This document shows, in pieces, positions 24,229 through 38,669 of a DNA stretch of 64,000 nucleotides. The stretch comes from Cymbidium sinense (Eukaryota > Streptophyta > Magnoliopsida > Asparagales > Orchidaceae), in assembly GCA_021442155.1 (NCBI GenBank), contig CM038218.1, forward strand, positions 63,920,474-63,984,473, read 5' to 3'. The translations under genes were made by a program, and so were the position numbers. Position 1 is the first letter of the stretch. Each line of letters starts with the position of its first letter. The notes under the pieces were generated by a model, which saw nothing but the letters and a program-made list of their open reading frames with translations, searched no databases and had not been told where the DNA came from.

Positions 24229-24801
24229 CCCCATAGTTGATCAGTTTCACTGAAGGCATCTGGAGGAACGCCACTAACTAGGATTGGGAAGCCTCCCCTA
24301 TTCAGTAAAAATGACCTTTTGTTTGCCCATACATTTGCACTATGATGACCAACATAAATTGGCAAGTCACCTATAATACTAATTCCCAACTTATGTGTAT
24401 GATTGCGTATTTCCCTCCACTGCTTTTGAAATAAAAACTGTTGAGCTGTAAATATAGAGATAAAATCCTTGTTTTTTTGATGAATCTCTTCCAAATCCCC
24501 AAGATGTCAATTTTTAAGAGAATCAGGCCACTCATCCCATGAAAATGCATTGACACCATGATCAAGATCAATTGTAGCAAAAAGTGCCGCATCTTCAAGC
24601 CAACATGAGATAGTAGGATCTTTGCAAAACCTTTCAAACTAGAGCTTGAGATCCCCTTGACTTGTTGTGAATCTTCAACTGCCAAAGCTATTAAAGGATT
24701 TTTTAAAAATGTGCAACAATTGTGTACTGAACCTTTTTCACATCCATGGGATCTGGAAGTTCATCCTCCATGAGTAAATCATCTTTGACAAGCTCCTCGA
24801 G
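24229..24801 (-). pseudogene. DPE1: 4-alpha-glucanotransferase (disproportionating enzyme) pseudogene fragment, copy B
   Basis: Second copy of the fragment at 7897-8470, with the same ends. The longest frame carries EIHQKNKDFISIFTAQQFLF, then GISIIGDLPIYVGHHSANVW and VSGVPPDAFSETDQLWG. The LEDAALFATID stretch lies in frame upstream, after an earlier frameshift. A TGA interrupts the frame after WPDSLKN, where copy A still has TTA, so that stop arose after the duplication. In the central motif this copy reads PIYVG where A has PIHVG, closer to the family. The catalytic half of GH77 is missing, as in copy A. Confidence 0.85.
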
Positions 24802-25159
24802 AGGAGAGAATATTACGTGCGGACTCCGCACGGACTCCACATCACAGCCCTCCATTTTTTCTTTTTCTTTTTTTTAATAAAAAAATGAAACAATCTCAGT
24901 GGATCTCTCCTCGTTTGGACAGGCAAAGAATGCCATCGGCTGGGAGCAGATGCGAGTAGTTCGGACAGTTGAATGGAAGAGGGAGTTCGATTATTCCATT
25001 TTTTTTTTGTTTGGTTTGCAGCAAGGATGGGATAAGGCTAAGGTGGTATGAGAGGGATGACTTGGCGGCCCATTATTAGTCGAATGAGAGGTGAAGGCAT
25101 GGGGATGAGCGGCTGTGAGTTCTGAAGCGTTGACTAGATGTAATTAATGGATAATTATG

Positions 25160-25745
25160 TAGATTAATTTTGAAATGCGTGTTAATTTTGATGAAATTTT
25201 AAGCACGATAACTTTAATCAAATTGAATTCTATTTAAGATAATTTCAACGTTCTAGATGCAACGGCATTGTTCATTTTACGATTGGAGGTCGTTTAAATC
25301 AATTTGGAGATGAATTTTATCACTTTCAGTTTAAAAATAAGCATTATCGCTTCTGATCGCTTGGCGTTTGAGTAAACTCATGCGAATCGATCATGAGAAA
25401 TCTCATTTGATAGATTTTGATATTTTGAGACTAGCGATGTGATGAATTTCACGAACGAAGGTCATTCGGGCATCGTCGCAACCTCCCAACTCTGATATGC
25501 GTATAGGTATGTTGACGGCTCGACATCTTGATTAGCCGACCGTCGGATTGTGCAATATGTATATTTCAGTCAATTTTGATGTACTGAATGCAATGATGAA
25601 GTCCGTTCATCGATTTGAGATCATTTCCACTAGTTTCGATGACGTCCAGTATATTTTATCTTTGATTTGCTTGATATTGCGTCAGAATACCATCAAATTT
25701 TTTTTATACAAATTCAATCCAACTCGTGAATCATGTGTGGAGGTC
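25160..25745 (-). repeat. Repeat family R, inverted copy in block X of unit B
   Basis: Near identical to 8830-9400. Together with the forward copies at 16155-16800 and 19850-20680 it forms inverted pairs. Confidence 0.65.
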
Positions 25746-27445
25746 AACAATTATTTTAATTTTATTCTACCTTTTCATATAAGTGTGTTGATTAGCCTTA
25801 ATTAAAATATTATAATTTTTATGTAAGAATGTTTTAATTCAATTAGGCTTTGAGTTTACTTTTATAAGTGCACAATTATTAAGTGATTAGAAATCACAAT
25901 AGTTTTAATTTCGGGTTTAAAATGAGTTTTAATAATTAGTTTATTTTACCCTTACTTCAATCTCTTTATGATTTACAATCCCTAATAAATGGTATATAAG
26001 TTGATGTTTGATTGATATCAATTAGTTCTATCAATTAATTTGTGGCCTTTGTGGATCTTGGCTCTTTTATCTTAATATAACAATTAATTCATGTGACTCA
26101 TACAATGAATTTATAGATAGATGAGTGGGATCTTTGTGCATGATACTTTATAGTACTTCAATTAGGATTATAATAATAACTTAAATGCAAATTAAATTAA
26201 TATAAATGAATAAATATAATAGGGATCACAATCAAAGGCATATTTTTATTCATTAATATTCATATTTTCATTATTGCATGTACAATGATTAAATATTTCA
26301 TTAAATTTTAAAGAAGGGTACATCATGATTCCTCTTTAAATAGAATTAAAGATAATGATTTCTATAGCATAGGCTAAAGGGAATTTGCCACTTGTTGAAA
26401 AGATTAATTATAGAGGAGATATTATTATTGTTGTTATTATTTTCTCTCTACTATAAGAGCTTAAATAAAAAAATCTCTTATTTATAGTAAAAATATATAT
26501 TTTTAATTGAATTTTAATTAATAGTATCATTTGTTGAAAAAAGTGAAGTCTTTCATTCTGCATGCACTGAATAACTTCAACAATTATCTTTTGATTATCA
26601 ACCTATCTCCTCTCTCATTTCTTTATATTTTCTATTAATTGTGATAAACTAAAATCCTTTCTTCAAATGCTTTATTTATTGTAGTAATAAAGAATGTGTT
26701 TGAATATATAAGGATTTATTACAAAATCTTAATAAAATATTTAAATATCTCTCAAAGTTCTCAAAGTCAATAAATTATCTCTTTAAAATATTTCTATTAA
26801 TATAGAGAGTCCTTAAAATATTTTTGTATCTATATAAATTGATTAGTTAAATATTTCCATTTTTATTAGAAGATTCAAAGATCTATTATTATAAAGTTTG
26901 ACTTTATAATTAAGAAAAGTAAATTTTTTAATATGGAAAGTTCTAAAGTGGGAGAAAAGATATAAAAGCACATAAACGCAAATAAGATCTCAGGCTATGA
27001 AGATAGTGACAATGATCAATGTTATATATTATCATATGCATAAAAGGTGAATAATGAAAAAATCTGTATCATGAATGGCATTTAATATCTCTGCAATAAA
27101 CTTACAAGACAAATATAAGTTAGGTACCTTGAAGGCTGCAATATCCTCTTATTTTATGAGAGGTAGTAAGAGAACAATCGTTTATGATGTTAATATTGAT
27201 AATGATATTGTGGTTTCTTGGCGACTTATGCTTGTTATTATACAACTTATTCATGTGAGCTCAGTGGTGTTATTATGTGTCTACTAAGAATTTAAAATGA
27301 TGATATTTTGAGGTCAAGGTTGAGTTTATATGATTGTATTCATCCACATTGATGCATGAAATGATTAACAACTTTGCTACTTTTTTTTCTATTTTTATGG
27401 TGTTGAATGTTGACCAATAAAAAAGAAACATAAAATTAAGTTAAA
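25746..27445. other. AT-rich interval, no gene recognised (unit B)
   Basis: Counterpart of 9401-11116. A 70-codon frame at 27075-27287 is open here; it ends in a hydrophobic stretch and resembles nothing known to me. Surrounding base composition and the broken copy in unit A argue against a gene. Confidence 0.6.
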
Positions 27446-27805
27446 TGTTGTAGATGATGATTCTTAGGTGGATGAGTGGCTTCACTCTTAGAGATAAAAT
27501 TCGAAATGAATATGTTTGTGAAAATGTTGGAGTAGGCCCAATGGCAAATAAGATTATAAAGAGTCTCTTGAGATGGTTTGGTCACATAAAGCGTCAACCG
27601 TCCAGTGACCAAGTTAGGAGAGTAGATGTATTAGATTTGACTTATGTTAAATCTAATAAGATTTGATTATGATGTATAAAAATGATCTTAGTTTATTAGA
27701 ATTAAATGATAATTTAACACTTAATAGGACCCAATGGAGAAGACGGATTCATGTAGCCTACCCCACATAGTGGGATAATGGCTAGCTATTATTGTTGTAC
27801 ACTAA
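27446..27805 (+). mobile_element. LINE ORF2 3'-terminal fragment, copy B
   Basis: Reads ILRWMSGFTLRDKIRNEYVC and SLLRWFGHIKRQPSSDQVRR, slightly better kept than copy A (the RRP-type motif after GHIK is visible here). The QWRRRIHVA-type end and TTATTGTTG tail follow. A 5'-truncated LINE duplicated with block X. Confidence 0.82.
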
Positions 27806-30180
27806 GAAAATAACAAATTAGAACTTTTTAAAGGCCATGTTTGATTGATGATTGGGAAATAGTTGCTTATTGATCTTTAACATCCATGATTTTTCATTGG
27901 AAATGAGATGACTAACAAAATTGAGGAGAGATGTATCAATATTTTACTTTAGTTTAATAAAGACTATAAATTTCTTAATTTGAGCATAGATAATTTATGT
28001 GATTGTTACTTGAATTTTAAAAAGGAATGTTTCTCTAAGAAATTCGATAGAGCCATTATTGACACCCCCTTAAAGATAATGGAGAAGTTCACGCTTCACC
28101 ATCTCACTAATAATGAGAAGGGAGATTGTTGCCTCAAAATGGGCAATATTATTAATTAGATTCAAATTCTTTATATAATAATCTAATCATAACAAGTTAA
28201 ATTTTTATGACAGTAAAGCCTTTGTAGCCTAATTTAAGAAAAGAGCCATATATTAAGCATGATGCTTTAATGGTCAATGAAGAAAAGAAGTTTTTCGTAT
28301 ACTATTCTCAAACATGTTAAATTTCATTTTAAGAGTTGGAGCAGTAGCTCTTGAATTTAAGCAACATTGATACCTAGAGAAGATTAAGGATTAATGCTCT
28401 GCGGTGTAAGTGAGCAAGAGAGGTGATTTATGAAAAGTGTAAAAAGATACCCCACATCATCCTCATAAGACAAACCCTCACATGTTCTATAACTATTTGG
28501 AAGTCACATTGTTGGTCGCTCATTATGTAATGATATTTTGTTGTATGTTGATAATTCCATATTTTGGTTCTTTGTCTAAGGTATTCTTCTTGCTCATTGC
28601 TAATAAAATGATATTGGATACAATGCCATCTGTAGAAAGATGTCAGGGCCCTAACAAATATATGAATCAATCCCTTGGAATAGAAAGTGGCTGATTTTTT
28701 GTCTCAATATGTTTCTTAAATAAATTGTTTTATACAAGACCTAATCAAATCCAATTGATGATGAAAATAAAGTGACTAATTTAAGCTACAAAGAGACAAT
28801 TATATGAAAAAAAAGTGTGACTTAAGGAAATTTTGAGAGAGACTTTGCTTGGATAGATTTTTGGCTTAAGGTTAAATATTATATGTGTATACAATAAGTG
28901 ATTAACTACTTATTTATATATGATGATCAAGATTCATATTAAAAATTGGCTACATAGTTGAATTACAAAGAAAGTACAAAATTTGAACTTCGTGTAGCTA
29001 GTTATTTAATGACCAGCATGGATAGTAGTCAATTCCAAGTTGAGAACTCTGAGCAAATGATAGATTGAGAGCATATGAATAACTTTATTGTGTTCTCTTG
29101 AAGACATCTAGTTAATTGGCAAGTACTTTTAGTGACCAGCTTTTTTTTTTTTTTGCCAAATATTCTTAATGAATATATATGACTTTTGCAATTCTCATAA
29201 GAGAAAAGAGTCGAGTTGGTGGTAATTATTGGATGACTTGACGAGATTCAGTATTTGCACAAATCAGAGTTTGGTGAGCTTCGATATATTGACAATTTAA
29301 TTCATAATCAACAACTTATTAAATCTTATTCACGCTCTAGTAATCACAGCTACATTTGTCAACTAGTTTTTTGGCTACTTTTCAGAAAATTTTGTGATGA
29401 AAAACTATTTTTGGGAGCCGTAGCTGTTAGAGTGTGGTATTTGTCAGAAAATTATTGTTTGAATTTTTTTTAAGAAAATATATTTGTAACACCCACAATA
29501 TTTTTTCAAAAATTACTTTCTCCATAACAATTTTATAACATATTTTTTAAGAATTTAGAGCTACCCCAAACAAACTCTCAATAAATATAATTATAATAGC
29601 ATAATAATTAAATACATAGCTAATTATAAATTTTGTTAGCATTACCAGACTACTTTATTGCAGTCCAGGAATACATTAGACGGAAAGCATAGAGATAGAG
29701 GCGATTCGATATTAATAATTCACTTCTCTTACATGGCTTGCTACCTTGTACCCCATGTGAGGAAAGTCAAGAGGGAACAAAGCATTATTAGCTTTGAGGA
29801 ATGGAAGTCGGCAGGGGAAAAAAAAAGGCTTAACACCATTACCCAATAGGAAAAAAATGAAAGAAAAAATGATTTTAAGCCTTCTTTCAATATAGTTGAT
29901 CATTTCAAAGATGATCTTGGGAGACAAAATTATTCTGTCCTTAAGAAAATAATTTTGACTATTATTTTATAATACAACATTAACATTTGTTTTGTATTAT
30001 TTAAAAAATATATTTTATTTTTATAAGATAATTGTTCTATTTTAATTAAATATTATGTGTTATAAATATATTTTTAATGTCAGAAAATATTGATTTTTGA
30101 TTTTATTTATACGTTTCATCATCTTAAAAAAAATATTTTATGATTAATTATTTATGTTTCCAATAATTAGGAGAACTCAG
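27806..30180. other. Upstream region of ACC oxidase: end of block X, then single-copy DNA
   Basis: Up to 28316 the sequence matches unit A; 28317-30180 occurs once in the window. It is AT-rich with a T14 run at 29141-29154. Frames of 60-80 codons here (28482, 29255, 29658) overlap others on the opposite strand and show no recognisable motif. An ATTTCAAA motif (29902-29909), the core of ethylene-responsive promoter elements, lies about 570 bases before the ACC oxidase start; one short match may be chance. Confidence 0.5.
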
Positions 30181-31822
<1,642 letters not shown>

Positions 31823-32008
31823 CAATTGATCTCATGTTGTTGTCTTCAGCAGTTTGCTCTTGTTAATTATAAATTTTAGTTGGGCTTGTAATTTGACGTT
31901 ATGTTTGTGATAAGCTATTTTGTAGTCATGGGTAATTTGCTTTACTTTGATGCCAGCTCCTCCCAGTCTTTATGTACGGTGGAGGGAGCTTGTGTAATCG
32001 TGTGCATG
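31823..32008 (+). other. ACC oxidase 3' untranslated region (extent estimated)
   Basis: T-rich sequence typical of plant 3' UTRs (TTGTTGTCTTCAGCAG, then TTTATGTACGG). No clean AATAAA is seen; the polyadenylation site is not defined. This stretch is the part missing from unit A but present in the copy at 17329, with few substitutions. Confidence 0.55.
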
Positions 32009-32850
32009 GATCTATTTTTAATTAATGTAAACTATGCATGTTATAAATCATGGTGTTTAATTAAAAGATGGGAGTGTTTTTAGGATGTTTATTTTTTTAT
32101 TGTATTTATCCATTTTTATTCCTAAGTTGCATTGCTGTTTTTCTTTAGTTTTTTTAATTCATTGTATTAGTAATTTCTAACTACTTTATTTTTTAATTTT
32201 AAAAATTAATTTTTAAAAACACTCGAATTAATTTTTACTTAATTTATTATTTTAAAAATATTGACTATAAGCTATCCTATGCCTTCTGTTGCCACCATCA
32301 TCTAACTTATATGATTATTAAAAAACTTATATTTAAAATATCAAAACAAGTTTTTTACTTCATATCAAGGCATAAATAAAAAAAAAGAAAAAAAAAGAAA
32401 GTGATTCTAAATAGCCTCCTAATCAAAAAATTTTAATACTAATTTTGTGCCAACTAAGTAGCTAAGTAGCTAATGAGTTTTCAATGAAGAGTTTTCAAAG
32501 AGTTAATAGTAACAACTAGTTTTATCTTAATGTGACTATCTCAAAGATCTCTAAGAGTTTTATATTAAAAATATGCAGATATTATTTATATGATTTGAAA
32601 TAAGATATAATTTCTAATCACAATCATCTTCAATTTATTTTTACTAAAAAAAACTAATTCTAGGTCAACAAATGTGGTTATAATTATTATAAAAAAAACT
32701 ATTATTTGGGTTTTTAATGCCACCCCTCCAAGAAAATAAATGTAGCAGCAGATGTCATGAATTAAAAAAAATATTCTTACACTATTGCTTCTTCTTACTG
32801 CATAAAGTTCATATGATAGACGTATAATTGATACTCTTTTTTTATTGGTG
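31826..32850 (+). repeat. ACC oxidase 3' flank, copy C (next to the intact gene)
   Basis: AT-rich, non-coding, with an A-rich run (AAAAAAAAGAAAAAAAAGAAAG type) near 32378. Copies without the gene lie at 11986 and 17329. It ends around GGTGTTGGCGTCAC (32848), where LTR-like sequence begins, in the same way in all three copies. Confidence 0.85.
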
Positions 32851-35800
32851 TTGGCGTCACTTTTAACCTACTCAGCATATATCTAGGACTTTTATAAACA
32901 CTAAGAGCTCCTTAGTCCCTAGATACTTCTAGTGATTCGGTGAATACTTAACCTAAGCCTCTTAGGAGGGTTAGCCATAGAGATGGGTCATGTCTTAGGA
33001 ACTTAAGAAGATTTGTCTGCCCTATAGCCTAAATCCAACCCATGATTTCCTCCTCAAACCAAACCTCAAATTCATGCTAAATCCAAACCAAATTTCTAAG
33101 ACTCATAATCAATCCCATCATCAAATCCAAGCTCAAAATTCTTTATAAACCTTATGATAAAATTCCATGGCCCTAACCTTAGCCAAGTCCAATTTATTTT
33201 ATTTAATTGATTTTCTCAAAGATCAATTCAATCTCTAAATCAATTGTCAAATCCAAATCCAAACTCAATCCAAGTGATTAGAACCAAAATCAAATCCAAG
33301 TTCCAAAATTTCTTCTAAGCCATATGACCCATTCTCATAAGTTAACCAAATCTCCACCTGTTATCCCAAACTTGATTGATTTCTTTATATATCATCTATT
33401 CCTTCGTTTATATTCACAAATATAATTGAAATCCATACTCAAAGAACCAAAACCAAATCAAACTAAATCAAACCAAGCCAAGATCCTTCTTAAGCTATAT
33501 GGACCTACCTCCATAAGCTTAACCAAATCTTAACCCAAATCAACCCAAAATCAATTTCTTTATAAATCTTTATTCCTTCATTTATATTCATAAATATAAA
33601 TGAAACCCACCTTCCAATGACCAAAATAAATTAAACTAAATTGATTTCCTTCTTAGCCCTTTGACTGCATCCATGAGCTTGGTCAAATTCCTCAAATCAC
33701 TCCAAACTCAAGTTATTTTCAATCATTTATATCTTCATTTATTTTCCCAAATATAAATGAAATATAAATTCAAATAGCCAAATCCAAATCCAAAATCAAA
33801 TCAAAACCCAATTCAAGCCTTTTAAGCATATTCTTTAAGCTTGGCCAAATCCTATCCAGATCAAGTCAAAACCAATGAATTTTCTATTGAATCAATCATT
33901 CCTTCAATCTTCTATCCAAATATAAATGAAACCTACAATCATCAAACCAAACTCAAATCGACCTAAGTCAAGCCCAAGTTAGCCTTTTTAACTTGGAAAC
34001 TTTAAATGAGCAAAATCCATTGGACTCCAAATTGATTGTGGGATTTATATTTCAATCTGGATCATATAGTTTAACTAAACTTGAATCAAGTTAAAACCAA
34101 GTCAATTGACTTATTTAGGTCCACTTGACCGAAAGTGGCCTAAAGGACCTTTTTATGCTAAGTTCTAATCTAAGCCAAATTAGATTGAACCAAGCTCATC
34201 CAAGCCTCATATCATGATCATTACTGATGATCAATCGCCTTGAATTAGTCAAACCAAGTCAACTTGATCATTTGAAAGTCAACTCTTAGCCCATATGAAA
34301 TCCAAACTAGCCAAAACTCATCCTACACCAAATTGATTGAAACAATTGATTCACAATTGAGAACTGACCAAACCCGATCCAAACCCATCCTAGGTCAGCC
34401 CAAAATCAGCCCAAACCCATTTGGAGCCAAGTCCAATGCAAATCCTCCATAGATCTTCTCCCACATTGGATTCTTTCCTCTAATGGAAAAGTCCACTCTA
34501 CTCTCATCCTTGGCAGCCATCAAACTTCTAGATGGAGCCCTAAACTTCCTAGCCCACCCAAGTATGCTACTTACCTAGACAAAAGGGAGGTGAGTTAACT
34601 CACCTCCCATGCAAACCGAGAAACCAAAGGATCCAACCAAATGCAATATGACTAAATCAAGCTTGGACCCTCTTTTCATGGCTGCTCCCAATCCAGACGA
34701 GCCACGTGGACATGGTGACCACTCATGATGGCTTGACCAAAAATGGGAAGCAATCTTGTTCTGTCACCTCAACAAACCAGGGGTATACCTCATCGCATGG
34801 AAAATCAACTCATTTGAGAGCTTCCAATGAGCCTCCTTGTAATCCAGAGCATTCCAAGCTCTTGCTTTGACATTTCTCCTTCAAAAGGCCAAAATGGGAG
34901 CTCAATCGATTCCAACTCCTTCATTTCTCAACCAAACTTCAATTCCTCTTACACACCCTTCCACATACCTGTCGAGGCTACCCAAAGCTTCCTGAAGTTC
35001 TACACTCATCAGGGAGTTCGCCACCATCGACCCAAATTGACGAAAGTTGATCTAACAACCAAGAGAAATTAGCTTTTTACTCAACAAGGCCTCGTCTACT
35101 AAACTAAACTACCTCCGTCGATCCCACCGCCAGCCTTGAGCCACAGGTAATTTCTTAAAATCGTGAAATAGAAAAATTTTCCGTGGCCTTTGTGAAGAGA
35201 ATTGCGTGAGCCCATCGTTGTTGATCCTTGTGGATCCTCGCATGAAGGTGTGGGTTGATTTTGGAATGAACTGAAGCTTGGTGAGCTGACGATTCATGAT
35301 GCCTCCGTCGTTCGTCGCTCGTAAGAGGAGAGTTCACGGGCAGTCCGTTCCGCATGATTGGAATGGACGGGTCTAATTAGATCATGCTAGATTCGTCTAC
35401 TTTCTCCCTTTACGCCGTAGGATTGATTTGTGACGTCCGATTTGAGATCAGATGATGAAGATCAATATTGCATGCACCGCCGGCTGACTCAGTGCATAGA
35501 TGTGACTACTTTAATAGCCAATCACGTGGCACCACGTGGAAAGTGCATCGCATCAGTATGACACGTGGCCCCGACGGGATTAAGGCTTTAATTAGGTTAT
35601 TTAAAATATTTTAAATGCTGAAACTTCAATAATTCATAACTAATTCTAGAAAATTCTAAAAAATATAAATAATGACACATTTTAAATGTATTTTAAAGAG
35701 AATCCATTAAAATTATCTTTAATTTTAAGTAGTAATTTTGGCTTAATTAGATTTAATTAAAACTTTAATTAATGACTCCCTAATTAATTAACCAATTTCA

Positions 35801-36599
35801 AACTTTCTCGAGAATGTTTAGGGGCATGACCTCCTCCCTATTTTTTTTGGAATTTATTTGTTGATTAACCGGGAAAATTGATTAAGTCCTAATTACCTTC
35901 TTAACTTAATTAAGTAATATTTTATGAATAGTAATTAATCAATAAATTGGACACCTTAATCACTATTTAATAGTGGGAAGACTGGGAATTGGATTGCTCT
36001 AATCTTTCCTTAAATTTCTCTTTTCAACTAAAATGCTAATTAAAGATTAAGTAAATTAATGGCTTAATTATTTAAATTGAAACTCAAATCATACCAAATC
36101 ATGTTTGATTAATTAAGAGGCTAGTGGAATTAGGTTGGGACCTCTTTCCCAACCTTTTCCCTCTTAAGCCCATTTCATCTCAAAGGATAATCATTAAATT
36201 TGGTAATTAAGTAAAGAGGAATGGATTAATGTATTAATGACTTGATTAACCTAAAAAGATAATTACATCGATTTCTTAATTGATCCATGGGTAGAGCTGT
36301 TCAACCCAAAGATAGTTAATGAAATTATGGTTTGCCTACATGTCTTGAAGTCATAAAAGTAAGTTAGTTTTAAGCTTAATTAATCAATGATTATGAGCTA
36401 ATTGCATTAGACCCCTTTTATTTCATTAAGCATTTACTTTTCAATTCATTTACATATTACATTGGCTCATAATCATTTGAATTACCTTAAAGTTACATAT
36501 GTATTTAATTAATTGATTTAATTCATACCTTAACCTAATTAATCCATAAAATCAATTTAATCTCCTCTCACTAAATCAAATTAACTCACACATGGGGAA

Positions 36600-37450
36600 T
36601 GAGATTAGAATTAGCAAACCTATTCTCACTTCTCCTAAATCAAATTTTTGACCTCCATATATGTGTCATAAGTCGATGTCAAGCCCACAAGTCGAATTCG
36701 ACGAACTTCGGATGCAATAGTGTACAAATTGGGGCTCAAAATGTAATGGACATCACCAGAAATAGTCGAAATGACCTCTGATCGATGAACGGACTTTGCC
36801 ATCGTGTTTAGAACATCAAAATTTGTCAAAACATAAATATTGCATAATCTAAAGATCAACCAATCAAGTGATCGAGTTATCAATGTGCTAATGCGCATAC
36901 TAGAGTCGGGAAGCTGCGATGACATCCAAACGACCTATGTTCATGAAATTGATTACGTCGTTAGCTTTGAAACATTGAAGTCGATCAAGTAAGACTATTC
37001 ACACTCAATTCAGATGAGTCTATTCAAATGTCAAATGATCGAAAGTGCCAAAGATGCAAATCGATTAAATCATTAAAATCGCCCAAATGACATATGATCG
37101 ATGAACGGACTTTGCCATTGTTTTCAAAATATCAAACCGGTCAAAATATAACACGCACAACGATGATCAAATCAAGCGAATTAATCAACGCATACTTATT
37201 GAGATCGAGGTACCGACTTAAACCAAAATGACCTGTTTAAATTGATTACCGTTAGTTTCAAAACATCAAAATCTATCCGGAGACTATTCGCACTCAATTG
37301 ACGAGTCTTCGAATGTTGAGATATTAAGCGGCGATGCATATTTTACAATCTGATTTGACAATCATAATCAAATTCATACTACGATATGTCAAATATTGAA
37401 ATAACCTAAGATTGATATATATACTAACTAAGTGATTTTATCAGTATAAA
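36600..37450 (+). repeat. Repeat family R, copy C
   Basis: The first subunit is well preserved (GATGAACGGACTTTGCCATC near 36783). The second, 37090-37390, is eroded by short deletions. Confidence 0.6.
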
Positions 37451-37512
37451 ATTTATTTTAAGATTGATTAAGTGTTAAAAAAATCAATTAAATCTATTTA
37501 TACCCTAAATCT

Positions 37513-38669
37513 CACTCAAGTACCACTCAATTCAATTTTCAGATTCTTAAAACTCATTTAAAAGACTTATGTAAAAAAGCTGTTCATTTAATTCTTTTTC
37601 TGAAAAGTTGAGAATAATTGGGATAAAATTAAATTTTTTAAATTCTAGCTTATACATGACGATTGTAATTGAAATGTCAAAATGCCTTCATCTCATTAGA
37701 AACTATTTCTACAAAAGTTACATAGAATTTAAAACTTATACTATTCAAAAATATATGTATCGTAATAGTTTACTGACAAAAAAATTTTTAATCATTATCA
37801 AATTAATTTTTTCTTCAAATGTTTATAAATTATTATTTGAACCCCACTCTCTTCTAAAAGTATGATCAAGAATTGAAATGGAGTTGGGGGATATCCTCTG
37901 CACAATCTGACTCCCCTCTTCCTCTTCCTGTTTGCTAAGCGGCCTCATGCGCAATATTACCTAAGATCCAAATCAGGTCGCTTCAGTACAGATCCAGAAA
38001 GAAAGACAAGCAAATGCCAAAAGAACAAAAGAGATATGTTACCTGGACACCAGAATCGCAGGGACAAGGAGCTGGAGATCCGTTATCTGGCAGGGTTTCA
38101 AACTCAACTTCCTCTTGGGAGGGAAAGGAGTCGGGGCCGGGAGGGAGTCTGAGTCCTCATGGAGTTTGACTGAGGTGGTGGCGTGAACGAAAAGATTCTG
38201 GCGCATCATGTTGGCTCTTACGTCCTTCAGAACCTTTGGCGCCTCGCTTATGAGAGGGTGGGGTCATGTGAAAACCGCTTCGGGATGAGAGGGACTTCAT
38301 CAGAGATAAATTATCCAGAAACCCAAGAAATGGAGAAGGAGAGGAAGGGAAGCGAAAGAAAGAAGCGGAGAAGGGCTGCCAATGCCATTTGCTCCGATGC
38401 TCCGATTTGCTCGCATTCTGATCGCCGCGTATCCGTCAATTCGCCATAGCGGAAGATTAGATTGGATAAGGATCGTGAGAGGAGTAGAATGCAATCAAAA
38501 TATTTTTTTCCCAAACGACGGTAATCGGAGGGTTCGCTTTTAAAACCGAAGGAAACTCCATTTTATTAAACGGAGTTTACTAAAAATACTATTCAAACAC
38601 TTATAAAAAAAAAATATACCCACTCTCAAAAGCAAAAAGCACCAAATAAACTTAAACAAACGGAGCCTC
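37513..38669. mobile_element. TIR element, long variant carrying a GC-rich insert (copy C)
   Basis: Occupies the position of the 400-bp TIR elements in A and B but is about 1.15 kb. The right end AACAAACGGAGCC (inverse GGCTCCGTTTGTT) is followed by TCA and resembles the A/B ends. Left-hand sequence (TTTTCAGATTCTTAAAA, then TTTCTGAAAAG) is a diverged form of the A/B interior. The middle, 37870-38520, has no counterpart in A or B. This may be a longer relative of the MITE that acquired foreign DNA; the left terminus is not clear. Confidence 0.45.
38035..38262 (-). pseudogene. Possible captured exon of unknown gene in the copy C TIR element
   Basis: On the minus strand a frame opens after a TGA near 38265 and runs to about 38043, including ANMMRQNLFVHATTSVKLHE and PFPPKRKLSLKPCQITDLQ. 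It ends at an AG|GTAACA that would make a good splice donor, followed by T-rich intron-like sequence. The block is much GC-richer than its neighbourhood. No family is recognised. A plus-strand frame (38183-38449, 88 codons) overlaps it and is the weaker candidate. Confidence 0.3.

Noticed and set aside
27075..27287. A 70-codon frame beginning MAFNISAINL
   Set aside because: The copy in unit A carries an in-frame stop, the composition is that of AT-rich spacer and no homologue is recognised.
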